Shown here one piece after another: positions 1 to 11,570 of a stretch of DNA of 64,000 bases. The notes under the pieces are model-generated. The model searched no databases and had not been told where the DNA came from. It saw nothing but the letters and a program-made list of their open reading frames with translations. The DNA is from Batillaria attramentaria. Lineage: Eukaryota; Mollusca; Gastropoda; Batillariidae. The DNA lies in contig JACVVK020000149.1 in assembly GCA_018292915.2 (NCBI GenBank), forward strand, positions 937,501-1,001,500, given 5' to 3'. Each line of letters begins with the position of its first letter. The first letter of the stretch is position 1. The position numbers and the translations under genes are program-made.

Positions 1-410
1 ATACGGACCCTGGTTTTAGCAAAGGCGGAATCAGCCAGTTTAACAAAGAACCACCTTTCAAGCTACTAGTATCCAGTCCAGTTGCCTTCGCCACAGAACA
101 CATGTCAGTCTACTGACTGCCGCCACTCTCCACACACGTGCAATGTCGGCTTTTAATGCAGAATGCGATGTACACAAGCATCCACTCTTCATTTAATGAA
201 GTTTACGTGAATCTGCCTACATACGTGTAAACATCATCATGTTGTGCTAGTTAAACAGGACCACCGTCAGAAATATTCCTGCAAGGGCTCTCATCTCGTT
301 CTGAGCCTTTTTGGGGGCATACAGGCTCACTCACAAACGCTGTTACTGTTACTGTTCTGCAGCAAATGTTCTCTTCTGTGACACGAAGTAATCTTAGAAA
401 TGGCACCTGA
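1..410. other. unannotated stretch
   Basis: No coding pattern, repeat or RNA gene is recognisable here. The ORFs crossing it are short and have no family signature. Confidence 0.5.
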
Positions 411-890
411 AAAAACAACAACAACAAAAACAACAACAACATAACAAAAAACTCAAACAACAACAACTACCTCCTCCCCCAATCTCCCCCCCCCCGCCCC
501 AACAAACAAACAAACAAACAAACAAACAAACAAACAAACAAACAAACAAACAAACAAACAAACAAACAAACAAACAAACAAACAAACAAAAACGAAAAAC
601 AAAACAAAACAAAACAGCAACAAACAAACAAACAAACACCTCAAACAAACAAAACAAAACAAAACAAAACAACAGCAAAAACAAAACAAAAAACAAAACA
701 AACAAAGAAACCACAAAAGAAAAACCCAAAAAGAAATACCAACCCCAAAACCAAACCAAAATTAAAATCAAAAAGACGATACCCCCCCCCCATCCCCAAA
801 CAACATCCACAACCACAAGAACAACAGTAACAACAACAGCAGCAACAACAACCCAAAACTAAACAAGAAAACTACAAAACAAACAACCCC
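411..890. repeat. A/C-rich low-complexity block with (CAAA)n and (CAAAA)n
   Basis: A clean (CAAA)n run at about 503-590 is followed by (CAAAA)n and mixed A/C sequence with C-runs near 485 and 782. The minus-strand Leu/Cys/Val/Phe-rich ORFs over this block are translations of simple sequence, not genes. Confidence 0.9.
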
Positions 891-1117
891 CAAGCTCCCC
901 CCCCCCTTCTTCCCTCCAACATCTAGAGACCCACAACATCACGGGAGCATCGGAATGTGGCCTAAGTACATGTATATAACTCACATACTGGCGCTGGAAA
1001 TAAGCTTTGGCACGACGTGAGCAGGCTATTAACGTCTGACTCACGGACTCACGATTGAATGTATACAGTATAGTTTGGCGAGCAACGACCTCTCCTTCCA
1101 GCCTCTTTATTTTTGTG

Positions 1118-1750
1118 ATGCTAATAAAGGTCTTACGAGAGTACATTAACATAAATGTCTGATTCACTGACATTTGATTTATGCCAACCTACACAATTTT
1201 CATTTCAGTTGTCGAACCATTGACCCTAAAGGCCTTTTTTAGTGATGCGGGTGGGTGGGTGTTCGGGAGCTTAACGTCCTTTTTTCCCACCACGTATGGG
1301 TGATATCCAAGAGGGGGCAACGAGAAAAAACACCAGTATGTACAAATATTTGGATCCAGCCGGGATTCGAACCCACGCGGACAGGAGCATTGGAAATCCA
1401 ACGCTCTACCATTTGCGACCCGTTCTCGCGAAAGGGACCGTAAGTCGCGCTAGGCCGAACGCCGCTACAGGCGAAAAGAGTGCCGGGGGTCAGTATGGCC
1501 GCCTTGTGAGTAGCCAACTTCAACTGCTGATATCTCTGTCAATTTTAGTAGTACAGCTTTCATTCTTATATTGAATTAAACTGCATAACCAGTAGATCGC
1601 AGTGAATAACACATCTCAAAATTGATAATTTTCGACTTATGGTCCCTTTTGTGAGAACGGGTCACATTTGGCTATCCCGGCTTTCCTTTTAGTGATGCAG
1701 TAAAAAGGACTTACTGGAGTGCATTAGTGTGAACGTCTCATTTACTGGCT
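1118..1750 (+). repeat. diverged direct repeat pair of about 55 bp
   Basis: The stretch at about 1118-1172 (gatgctaataaaggtctta, running to the second direct-repeat half) is repeated in diverged form at about 1692-1748 in the same orientation. A SINE-A copy lies between them, so a small duplication or two diverged copies of a dispersed repeat seem likely. Confidence 0.5.
1249..1420 (-). mobile_element. tRNA-derived SINE, family A copy 1
   Basis: On the minus strand this has a tRNA-like head with an A-box-like segment and the B-box GGGTTCGAATCCCG, then the family A body (caaatatttg, gggtgatat on the opposite strand, a ggaaaaaggacgtta-like end) and a (CCCA)n-like terminus. The head resembles tRNA-Lys, with TTGGA and TTT near the anticodon position. 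It is diverged from the other copies and has no clear target-site duplication. Confidence 0.75.
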
Positions 1751-1860
1751 CTTATATGACGAACACTTGTACAAAGTACATTCCACCAACCAACCACCCA
1801 TACTGACAGTCTCAATACGTGTGTCAGGCACACTGCAGCGTGTACGTTTATTTTTTTCAT
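1421..1860. other. short inverted repeat around SINE-A copy 1; otherwise unannotated
   Basis: The stretch at 1408-1442 (gttctcgcgaaagggaccg) recurs inverted at about 1638-1668 (ggtcccttttgtgagaac) with a few mismatches. No gene is seen. Confidence 0.45.
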
Positions 1861-2350
<490 letters not shown>

Positions 2351-2360
2351 GAATCAGTCC

Positions 2361-2720
2361 TCTGGGTCACAGTATAGCATCTGAGACCATTGTGGTGTCA
2401 CTGGCCAGCGTATTACTTGTTGTGGAAGTGTACCGCGTTCTGAGCAGACGACATTATTTGGACTGAGACTGAGAACTAGGTAGACGGCGCTGATTGGTGG
2501 CTATTTATAGAAGCTTTGTCGAGTCCCAGTCTGTTCAGGAATGGACCGCAGAAAATCGTATTTCAATAATATTAGAAGCCACAAAGTCACGAAAACGGTC
2601 GCAATGGCCAAACGAAACATCCTTCTATCTGACAAACAGCCTCAAAGCTTTGAAAGCGACAGATTTCAATCTCAGCGGCGTTACGAACATAAAGATTTTA
2701 ATGATGCAGATGCGAGTAAA
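2361..2720 (+). repeat. dispersed repeat family F, copy 1
   Basis: Shares long stretches with 36055-36231, 62150-62385 and, on the minus strand, 18590-19345. Landmarks are gagaccattgtggtg (2381), gctgattggtggctattta, gtcgagtcccagtctgtt and gccacaaagtcacgaaaac. It has no protein signature and no visible terminal repeats, so its class is unknown. The same internal segment is tandemly amplified at two other loci. Confidence 0.75.
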
Positions 2721-2921
2721 GTGCTGACTCGCGCGCATGCATCTCGGCTCAGTGGTCTTGATCCAAACATACGTTCGTTGAACCTTGCTTATTTGCATAA
2801 AAGGTGCGGACCAGCATGCCAATTTCATGCGTTTGTCAGGCGTACAAGAACGCCGTGGAAAAGTCTCACCGAATTAGCTGAATCCACGCACCAGAATCAG
2901 TCACGTGGGATAAATGTAGCA

Positions 2922-2934
2922 CCCGAAACCATTG
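2922..2934 (+). repeat. target-site duplication of SINE-A copy 2 (left)
   Basis: CCCGAAACCATTG here is repeated exactly at 3111-3123, bracketing the SINE. Confidence 0.85.
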
Positions 2935-3110
2935 CGGGGGTGGGTGGGTGTTTGTTTGGGGGTTTAACGTCCTTTTCCACCACATACGGGTGATATCAAA
3001 GACGGGGCAACGATGACAAAGCCAGCACAAATATTTGGCCCCAGCCGGGATACGAACTCACGACCCGAGCATTAGAAGTCCAACGCTCTACCATTCGGCC
3101 ACCTCGGCTC
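2935..3110 (-). mobile_element. tRNA-derived SINE, family A copy 2, with 13-bp TSD
   Basis: A full minus-strand copy: head with A box TGGCCGAATGG and B-box region (TCGTGAGTTCGTATCCC), body with ggggccaaatatttg and gtctttgatatcacccg, then a conserved gtggaaaaggacgtta end and a (CCCA)n-like tail. The exact 13-bp duplication shows insertion by target-primed retroposition. RNA polymerase III promoter boxes are expected from the tRNA origin, but activity cannot be judged. Confidence 0.92.
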
Positions 3111-3123
3111 CCCGAAACCATTG
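3111..3123 (+). repeat. target-site duplication of SINE-A copy 2 (right)
   Basis: Exact 13-bp match to 2922-2934. Confidence 0.85.
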
Positions 3124-3128
3124 TGGTG

Positions 3129-3817
<689 letters not shown>

Positions 3818-3844
3818 AACTATCTTACTAAGTAAGTTACTGTC

Positions 3845-4095
3845 CTTCTGTCTGTCTGTCTGTTTGTGTCGCTAGCTGTGTCCCCGTCTGTCTCTTTTTG
3901 TCTATATGTCTGTCTGTCTGCCTGTCTCTCTGTCTCTCACACATACACGCGCCTGCAGACACACACAGACAGAGACACAGAGACACATGCACAGAGACAC
4001 ACGCATACACAGACACACACAGGCACAGACACAGGCACAGGCACAGACACAGACACACAGACAGACACAGACACAGACACACACACGCACGCATT
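3845..4095 (+). repeat. (TCTG)n and interrupted (CA)n/(GACA)n simple sequence
   Basis: TCTG/TGTC repeats (3845-3935) are followed by an interrupted CA array with CAGA and GGCACA steps (3938-4092). All ORFs over it on both strands are low-complexity translations. Confidence 0.9.
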
Positions 4096-4363
4096 GCATG
4101 CACGCGCATATCATCTACAGGTTTGACTTGAATGGTTTTGATTTTTAAAAACCTTACACCCAAGTGAAAAAAAGTCACCCGATGGTTGACACTGAAAACC
4201 CAGTCATGCAACGAACGCCCATTCCGTCGTGAGTAATAGAACCATAAATTCAGAAATCAGGAAGTCCTACTACGACTGGTGTATATACATACATACATGT
4301 AGATAAGTACAGACCATATAATGCCAAATTGACACTGCTAAGAGTGTCCCAAAAGCTACTTCC

Positions 4364-4400
<37 letters not shown>

Positions 4401-5785
4401 ATCGCTCTCATTACCTCTCGATAGGTGACGTTATTACTGAAGGAACCAACAATCAACATCAATCAACATCAAACTCCCCCCCTCCCCCTCCCCCACCACC
4501 CTCACATAACACCGGCCAACATCCCTAGCAAACACTGAAACAACTACCCCTCTGCCACCCCCAACACTATTTGCACTCTTAGCGGTTCAGGTCTCTATGA
4601 CTTATGCTGACCTCGACATTTTCCTACCCCCAGCTAATCGCATCCAAATTGGTCCATTTACATCAATCGTGCCGGAATCCCACACCGCTATGCTAATGTA
4701 CAGCGACATTTTTTTTCCCCCTCTGAAGAATTAATTCCCCTTCCCGAAGACAGAAGCTCTTCCGCGTGGGAGGTATAATTTTCTCACACGTGGGCACACA
4801 GTTGGAGTGGTGACGATTTTCGGTAATGGCCGACGCTGATTGGGTGAAATTTACTGGTGGGTTAACAACTTCCGACAGACTCCCTGCAGACTTCCTTGTC
4901 GAATCAGTGGTGTATGTGGGCGCATAATATATTTACGAGCTTATATTAGCTTGCTCGGGGGTTTTACGCTTGTGTCATTTAATTTGAAACATGACATGAG
5001 AAGGGCCGTGAACTTGCCAGAAACACTCTCTTGATCTGGCAGGAATTTTATTTTCGCGGAAGAGAAGGAAAGGCTTTCGCTGAATTATATTTGTTTATCG
5101 AATTAACTTTCAGTTCAATTTCGGATTAATGTTCAAGGGATACACGCGCTTTGAAATTGGAGTATTTTGAAAGATTATTCTGGAAGCTAGTTACAATAAA
5201 ATCATTAGTAGCAGTTAGCAGTCAACCAGTCCCTCCGCTCCACTTTCCCTCACCCTCCTGCCCCCCCTTACAATCAGTGGTGAACGGATTCAGCGCCAAC
5301 CACAGCACAGACAATCACGGACCAATCATTCCATAATACCTTGCATATCCGTCCGTGTTCGTCCTTTTCGTGATTACGGATCAAGAACTGAGTCTGAACT
5401 AGCACGGGACGTAAGTACAGTGTAAGTAGAGACATCTGTAAACTGGCTAATTCCATCTTTGCTAAGTCCGGCATTTACTAAGCTTTGCTTATAATTCTGG
5501 AACAGTTTCACTCGTGATTGCGCCTGTACGCTCGACTTGAAATTCTCTATCTTGATGAATAGTCCAGCTCTTAATGCGATACACTTTGCACTGCAGTTTA
5601 CGCGGCGAGCAGTCCAACATTCAACTTTTACGACTGTTGTTACAGTACTGGAGCGCTCAGCGTAATCGCCGTGTCATCGAGTACGCTTCTGTTGGCTCAG
5701 TGCCAGCATTACAGACGCTGTCTCTGTGCAGGTGTCGAAATGGTGTGATGATAGATACCACGAAAACAGCTAAAAAAATAAAACA
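4096..5785. other. unannotated stretch with one short (TG)n
   Basis: A (TG)n run lies at 4366-4399 and C-rich sequence at 4475-4500. I see no conserved coding segment, splice pattern or transposon signature in the remaining 1.6 kb. Confidence 0.5.
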
Positions 5786-5857
5786 AACAAACAAACAAAC
5801 AAACAACAAAACAACCCAAAAACAAACAAACAAACAAACAAACAAACAAACAAACCC
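5786..5857 (+). repeat. (CAAA)n simple repeat
   Basis: Two CAAA runs are separated by a short aacaacaaaac-type interruption. Confidence 0.95.
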
Positions 5858-6028
5858 AACGATCTGTGAGCATACAAAATGGCAGCATTGTCCCGTTTTA
5901 CTAGCACGGTACAGAAGTACGGTATAAATGCAGCCAATGAACCTCTGATCCGAGCAGCTATAGATCATTTGCAAAGCGTGTCGACTTCTGTAGAACGTTG
6001 TTATGCAGAGTGTAGTGTTCAGCAAGCG

Positions 6029-6030
<2 letters not shown>

Positions 6031-6076
<46 letters not shown>

Positions 6077-6081
6077 CGCGC
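6031..6081 (+). repeat. (TG)n followed by (CG)n
   Basis: About 18 TG repeats pass into 7 CG repeats. This alternating purine-pyrimidine tract is a classic Z-DNA-prone sequence. Confidence 0.95.
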
Positions 6082-6798
6082 AGGACACATAAGACCTACG
6101 GCACTTATTATGGGACACGGGACGGCATTCAGGGAAGATAAGACATCGTTTGTGACTAACATGTTCGCGAAAGTGCACGCCACTGTCTGCTGCCAATCAA
6201 CTTAACAAAAGTACATGCATGCCTTATTACTGCCCCATACGACAAAAAGTTCCTCCCATGTGGTCAGCCATTGTGTCTGTTCATTAGTCACCGGCAAAGC
6301 GAACAACCTCAGCAGGCGTGGAGAGATGCACCCTAAAAGTTCGACCACGATCAAAGCCACCACCTCATCAGCGGAACCAAATGACATCCCTAAGGGCGTA
6401 TAACTCTCGGGCAAATGAAGAGCACTAATAGACCGGAAGCGGTGATCTCCTGTGGAGATACACGCATGCGTAACATGCCAGCACAGCCCCTTGATGACAA
6501 TCTCATGACCCCGCGGCCGACAACTCAAGTCAGCATCGTCCGGCGAGAACTCCAGACAGCATGAGCACGGGGCTCAGTCAAGATGGCGGAATGCTTCTGC
6601 TACTGGCTTCATTGTTTTTGAGGACGATTGTTGTCAGGTTAACTATAAAGCCGAAATTCAGAGCATGTGTACGTCTTTCCGCTGATTGTAGTAATGTGTT
6701 AGTTAAAGTCGTTTTCTGGTTGATAAATCGCACCCTTTCTTTCACACCGACAAACGGAAATCCAAGAAGTTTTTCCCATGCGGGCCACTCACATTTGA
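6082..6798. other. unannotated stretch
   Basis: ORFs of about 60-108 codons exist on both strands, but none has a family motif. No repeat from elsewhere in the window maps here. Confidence 0.45.
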
Positions 6799-7245
6799 AA
6801 AAAAAATCAAAGCACCCCCCCCCCCAAACAAACAAACAAACAAACAAACAAACAAACAACAACAACCCCCCTAAAAAAACAACAACAAACAAACAAAAAG
6901 ACCCCAAAACAAAACAAAAACAAAACAAACAAACAACAAACCAAGCAAAAAACAACAAAAAACAAAACACAAAACAAAACACAAAACAAAACACAAAACC
7001 AACAAACCAAGACAAATCAAGAACAACAACCACCACCAAAAATGAAACAAAAGGAAACAGTCTAAGCGAACCGAACCGAACCGAACCGAACCGAACCAAA
7101 CCAAAACCAAACAACCAAACCAAACCAAGAACAAGCCAACCAAAACCCAAATCCAACCCAACCCATAGCAACCAAACCTACCCAAACAAAACCAAGCCCA
7201 AACCAAACCAAAACCAAACGAAACCCAACCCAAACCAAAATAAAA
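6799..7245. repeat. A/C-rich low-complexity block
   Basis: A C-run (6816-6827), (CAAA)n, (AAAAC)n and (CCGAA)n/(CCAAA)n repeats fill this interval. The long Lys/Asn/Thr/Pro ORF on the plus strand and the Phe/Val/Leu ORF on the minus strand are artefacts. Confidence 0.93.
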
Positions 7246-7694
7246 GCCTCGGTGCCAATGTTTATTGGGTTTCAGTCTGACTGTGCGAAAGACAGGTCCG
7301 TCAGTTTATCAAGCAGATAAACCACTTTAAACGTTACTCCAACGTAACGACGTGTGCGCGCTCTGTCTTCAAAACAGCGGGTTTTCGCCTGAGAGCAGTC
7401 GTACTCAAAACTTTCGAATCGACTGAAGTTGCACCAGGACAGACTCATCGCCATCTTGCCTAACACTCGTGTGGAGGGGAGGGGAGGGGAGGGAAGGGGG
7501 GGGGGGACGACAGATTCTGTCAAGCTGTAACCTCGTCAACGTCGTCAAAATGAGCATCTGATGTAAATAGGCAGCCACGGGCCATGACGCTATCGCCCCT
7601 TCTTGCATCATCGTGGGCAGGGCATTGCATCAGAGCCCCGTGAAGCAGAATTCTTCGTGAATGGAGCACTAATGATGGACGACCGGCGTAAACC

Positions 7695-7697
<3 letters not shown>
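7246..7697. other. unannotated stretch with a G-run
   Basis: A (GGGGA)n/G-run region lies at about 7477-7506. Nothing else is recognised. Confidence 0.5.

Positions 7698-7727
<30 letters not shown>
7698..7727 (+). repeat. (GA)n
   Basis: Clean GA dinucleotide run. Confidence 0.95.
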
Positions 7728-7729
<2 letters not shown>

Positions 7730-7839
7730 CTGTTGTTGATTAACAAAACATACATAATTTTGTATGCTGTTTGTCGACATGGGACGTGGTTCTTCTCTGC
7801 ACTGGATGGAACTGGCTATGAAACAGCCCGAACACCATT

Positions 7840-7841
<2 letters not shown>

Positions 7842-7925
<84 letters not shown>
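7842..7925 (+). repeat. (CAA)n followed by (CA)n
   Basis: Nine CAA repeats pass directly into about 28 CA repeats. Confidence 0.96.
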
Positions 7926-7927
<2 letters not shown>

Positions 7928-8447
7928 AAGCAAGCAGCCAACTTTCCAAGCAAGCAACCAACTAAACTTTTTTTTATTTTTATTTAACTGAGGCGCGCAC
8001 TTCAAGTCTTGTCTAGATTCCAACACAAAACGCATCGGCAGACCGAAGCAATAGTTTGTACTGACGTCTCCGACCCTTCCGCCAACAGAAGATAATTATG
8101 ACTCTAAGCTTCCTTCTGCAAGCAGCCTCTGTGGATATTCGCCTCCGACACTACACAATCATGCAACTACAATTTCGAACATACAGTATAAGAGGGAAGC
8201 AGCGAAGCGCGTTACAGTGGCAACCCATTCCGATGATTGGCCAACAACAACCCGACAGCGCGACAGGAGGCGGAAGATGACCAGCGTGCCGTCAGGGAAG
8301 CTGTCGTAACAGCGGGGCAGACGACCCTTTCATCATCCGCTCGTCCCTTCCTGGTCTTTCTGTTGAGGCCCATAAGTGGTTGCGTCACTACGTGCCTAAA
8401 TGACGGCGCGAACGGCTGGTCCTTCTCGGTGGGGGTGGGGGGGGGGG
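7926..8447. other. unannotated stretch
   Basis: No gene or repeat match seen. A G-run lies at 8437-8449. Confidence 0.5.
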
Positions 8448-8449
8448 GT

Positions 8450-8552
8450 TACAGACCAGCATTAGCTTCCGGGTCATGTAGTAACCAACTCCGCTAAATA
8501 TAGCAGAAAATCTTTGCCCCTTTAAAAATTTGTGTGCAGAGTAAAAAATGGC
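8450..8552 (+). repeat. dispersed repeat family G, copy 1
   Basis: About 100 bp matching 17042-17142 with few differences; both share attagcttccggg, gaaaatctttgcccc-like and gtgtgcagagtaaaaaatg. Class unknown. Confidence 0.75.
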
Positions 8553-8794
8553 AATCTGCTGCTTGTTGTTAGCTTTGTAAACACGTTTCATGCCGGGTAA
8601 TAGTAAAATTAGGGAAAAATGAGGCTGGCTTGTGGACTATTTGTATTCATGCGCGTTTGGCACAGGAGCCAGCAGACGACCGTGGGATGAGGGGGTGTGT
8701 GGTCGCTGTCAACATTGCCAAAAAACGGAATATTGGAACTTGTTCAAATTTACTCTACACGTGAGTCTATGGCTGCCTGATTTTTGTGATTTTT

Positions 8795-9182
8795 TCCCTC
8801 AAGATTCACTGCACTAAACTTTCTACGGTCGGCACTACAGCTTTCTCCTACACTGGTCCATTAGCCTGGAATTCTCTCCCTCTTTCACTCCGCCAAGCCC
8901 CCCCCCCCCCCCCACTTGAAACTTTCATGAAAAACCTGAAGACCAACCTGTTTTCTGCTCATAACAACACTTGACTGTTCTGGTTTGCATCGTGTGTGCG
9001 TGTGTGCGTGCGTGCGTGCGTGCGTGCGTGTGTGTGTGCGTGCGTATGTCGCTGCGCCCTGACTTTATGGCATTGCAATTTTCCCCCCTATTTTTGTATA
9101 CTTTTTTTTTCATCGCTTAGAACTATTATCAACCAATAGGTTAGAGCGCTATGTAAGTACTGTCATTATTATTATTATTATT
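8795..9182 (+). mobile_element. L2/CR1-like LINE, 5'-truncated 3' end
   Basis: The reading frame ending at 8974 carries the C-terminus of a reverse-transcriptase polyprotein: FSYTGPLAWNSLPLSLRQ, then the FMKNLKTNLF block, matching the conserved tail F.v.gp.lWNsLP....fK..LKT.LF of these LINEs. A C-run in the frame codes for a Pro stretch. The 3' untranslated part holds a (TG/CG)n tract (8997-9047) and ends in agcgctatgtaagtac followed by (ATT)n (9165-9182). It is 5'-truncated and dead. Confidence 0.85.
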
Positions 9183-9765
9183 ACAACCACGCAGACGTGA
9201 TGGCACAAAAAAATAGTTCAAGTTCTCACATTTCAACCTCCATTCTACTGCCTTCACCGTGACAGTAACACACATACGTTTCACCTCGCTATATTCAGCA
9301 CCAACTGTGAGTGACAAGTAGACGCCATGTCGAAAAACACAGTACACTGATGCGAATCCAAGACAAAGGAAAAACAAAAACACACAGTAAATAAAACTGA
9401 GGCAGGTGTGTCTGTTCATTTAAACACCCCCAAGTGAGCCGACACAAAAGTTTCTGGAACGCGGCGACAACATTTGTGGAGGTACTATGAACATTTTGCC
9501 GCCCGCATTATACATTTGATGGGCTCGGCAACGGTCGGAGGCAATGACCTGTGAAGAATATTCATCGTTGTCCTTACCACTGACCGTGACAGCTGCGCAG
9601 GAGTCGGTTTGGGATGCTGTGGAAAGGGCAAAGGTTGTATGTAGAATGTAGGCGACTGACGGGATTTGAGGCTGGGGCAAGCTTCAGCATCATTGACCCC
9701 CCCCCCCCATCCCACCCTTCTCTATCAGCGTTGACAGGGCTGGTGCCCAAATGAAGCTCAACTTA
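9183..9765. other. unannotated stretch
   Basis: No recognisable coding or repeat signature apart from a C-run at 9698-9708. Confidence 0.5.
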
Positions 9766-9769
9766 ACGG

Positions 9770-9972
9770 GTGAGCGGTGGTCTAATAGGTAGCACGTCGG
9801 ATTTAGCCGCTGCGTTACTGAACGGCCGGCACCAATGTCATGGCGATGAAGCGTGGGTTCGAGCCCAGGTCGAGCTTGCCATAATTATGTGATACCGGTT
9901 TTTCCTGGCTACCGGGCTGCTCATCGATGGTTTCTCTCCGGGTAATCCGGCTTTCCTCCCCAAGGAAAATTG

Positions 9973-9975
<3 letters not shown>
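9770..9975 (+). mobile_element. tRNA-like SINE, family C
   Basis: An A-box-like tggtctaataggtagcac at 9779 and a B-box-like GGGTTCGAGCCC at 9855 lie further apart than in a tRNA. A ccgggtaatccggctttcc-type body and a poly-A run follow. Related body sequence occurs at 48915-48945. Single copy here, so boundaries are approximate. Confidence 0.55.

Positions 9976-10042
<67 letters not shown>
9974..10042 (+). repeat. poly-A, (AT)n, (AG)n
   Basis: Seventeen A, then (AT)5, then interrupted (AG)n. The run could be the grown tail of the preceding SINE. Confidence 0.9.
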
Positions 10043-10166
10043 GTATTGGGTGGCGCTGAAGCCGGCACACCCGATGAAAAGTTTTCCACTCGCTGTACGT
10101 TGTATGCCTGTCATACGGCGTATTGAGATTTTAACTTTTGTTTTCTACGCTTTTTTGTAACCTGGA

Positions 10167-10350
10167 GTTCGAGAAATTAGCATGAAGGTGCAGCGTCTCA
10201 CCTGCATGTCCTAGGTTTATATACTGCCCCGTAGACCAGTTTGCATCATTTGTCCAGCGTTACTGACATGATATACATATATTTTTCATGTAGTGCAGGC
10301 ACTCAGCCGCGAACTGGTCTTTAGACTCATTCACCCACTCACTCACTCAT
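10167..10350 (+). repeat. duplicated segment, left copy
   Basis: The 93-bp core at 10167-10259 (gttcgagaaattagcatgaa...) recurs at 10434-10526 with three or four differences, and diverged similarity continues through ctcagccgcgaa and (ACTC)n steps. The duplication period is 267 bp. Confidence 0.85.
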
Positions 10351-10436
10351 ATCCCGGCTGGGGCCAAATATTTGTGCTGGCCTTTTCATCGTTGCCCCGT
10401 CTTTGATATCACCCTTACGTGGTGGAAAAGGACGTT
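10351..10436 (+). mobile_element. SINE family A, head-truncated copy 3
   Basis: Starts inside the B-box region (atcccggctggggcc), continues through the body and stops at ggaaaaggacgtt, where the duplicated segment begins. It lies exactly between the two copies of the duplication. Confidence 0.75.
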
Positions 10437-10630
10437 CGAGAAAGTAGCATGAAGGTGCAGCGTCTCACCTGCACGTCCTAGGTTTATATACTGCCCCGTA
10501 GACCAGTTTGCATCATTTGTCCAGCATTTTATACATTTTTTAAAAAAAGTAGTGCCGTCACACTCAGCCGCGAATTAGTCTTTTTGGCTTGCGCGGCTGT
10601 AAGCCCTAGAGACTCACTCACTCACTCATA
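10434..10630 (+). repeat. duplicated segment, right copy, with LINE-tail hairpin
   Basis: Second copy of the 10167 segment. It contains CAGCCGCG (10565-10572) and CGCGGCTG (10592-10599), an 8-bp stem with a 19-nt loop, followed by an (ACTC)n tail. The same hairpin occurs at 24447, 41505 and 56651. Confidence 0.75.
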
Positions 10631-11221
10631 TAGGGTGAGTGGCGGAACGAACAAAGCTCACAGCAGATACCTGTGCCTGTGTTACGGATGGTGTGATACT
10701 CAAAACACAATCATGTCACTCGAGAAAAACAGCACACGTGGTCGCTTGGAGGGCAACAGACGGGATGGGAAGACCTATATTTTACCTATACGACCCACCA
10801 ACCTGCCGGCGTCAGTGGATACGTTCAAATCTTGGGTCAACGTCCCATGGGCCCGGCAATGAACCCTGTCCTCGGTCATGAAAGGTATCCTTCCGCCGCG
10901 TGTGTATCATCTTTCGCTCAGACTGAGAATGTACCTCAGAGCTACTGCGGCCAGTGTTCAGTTCCTTACTGCCAGACAACATGCTATTAGCGGAATCAAT
11001 AGTGCTATTAAGGGACGCGGTATTAGATACAAAAGAGGTGTTTTGTTTCTGTGTGAAATACATTTTCTCTCTCTTTTTTTTTTTTTTTGTTGGTTGTTGC
11101 GACAAACGAGAAAATACTAGTGCGTCATGATGCTGCTTTACTCGCTCATTAGTTTATCCAGCTCGGGTAATAAAAGACCATGTCAATACATACTGCAGGA
11201 AAGGAAAATGCACGCGTTAAT
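10631..11221. other. unannotated stretch
   Basis: ORFs of 80-97 codons occur on both strands without family signatures. A T-run lies at 11076-11089. Confidence 0.45.
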
Positions 11222-11292
11222 TTAAAGATCTAAGCTCCCAACAAAAAGCTTTCCGAAGTGTGAACATTTTCTACAGAGTCGACCGTGCAAGC
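11222..11292 (+). mobile_element. TTAA-flanked MITE copy 1, left part
   Basis: Begins with TTAA, then an inverted terminal sequence related to aggtctgcaatctca and acaaaaagc, matching the MITE copies at 28710 and 42833. It is interrupted after 11292 by the RTE element and resumes at 14580. Joined, the MITE is about 420 bp, close to the 430 and 441 bp of the other copies. Confidence 0.85.
11280..11292 (+). repeat. target-site duplication of RTE element (left)
   Basis: CGACCGTGCAAGC, repeated exactly at 14580-14592. The bases on either side differ, so the duplication is 13 bp. Confidence 0.93.
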
Positions 11293-11570
11293 CCCCATCG
11301 ATGAGTGCATCCTTGCCGTTGGAGATGGGGCTTGCGTGTCTCCATGACCCCGAGAGCTATGCCGGCGGGAGATTCGTCTCCTGGTAGGGCCACCCATGCT
11401 GGACAGGTCGAAGGGTAGAGGCCAGACGAAGCGCACTCACTGGTCCTCCAGGTTGGGGGTTTGAGTAGGGCTAACAACCCAACTCTTTAAAAAGAAAACC
11501 TGTTACAGAAACTACAACCACAGATCTACAACGCAACTTGGTCCAGGAAGAGCCCTCTCTAGTAGAGCCC
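11293..11570 (+). promoter_or_regulatory. RTE 5' untranslated region, presumed internal promoter
   Basis: GC-rich leader between the target-site duplication and the first ATG. An in-frame TAA at 11472-11474 and no upstream in-frame ATG mark 11571 as the first methionine. Promoter activity is inferred from the biology of full-length LINEs; no motif is claimed. Confidence 0.5.

Noticed and set aside
394..1173. Phe/Leu/Cys-rich ORFs that look like membrane proteins (also 6578-7233, 29503-29961)
   Set aside because: They are the complement of A/C-rich simple repeats.
6363..6371. Minus-strand ctgatgag
   Set aside because: No GAAA at a workable distance.
6202..6528. 108-codon minus-strand ORF
   Set aside because: No family signature and no supporting signals.
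11538..11570. Start of the RTE protein at TTG 11538
   Set aside because: Non-ATG start is unlikely in an animal element; ATG 11571 is the first methionine after the in-frame stop at 11472.
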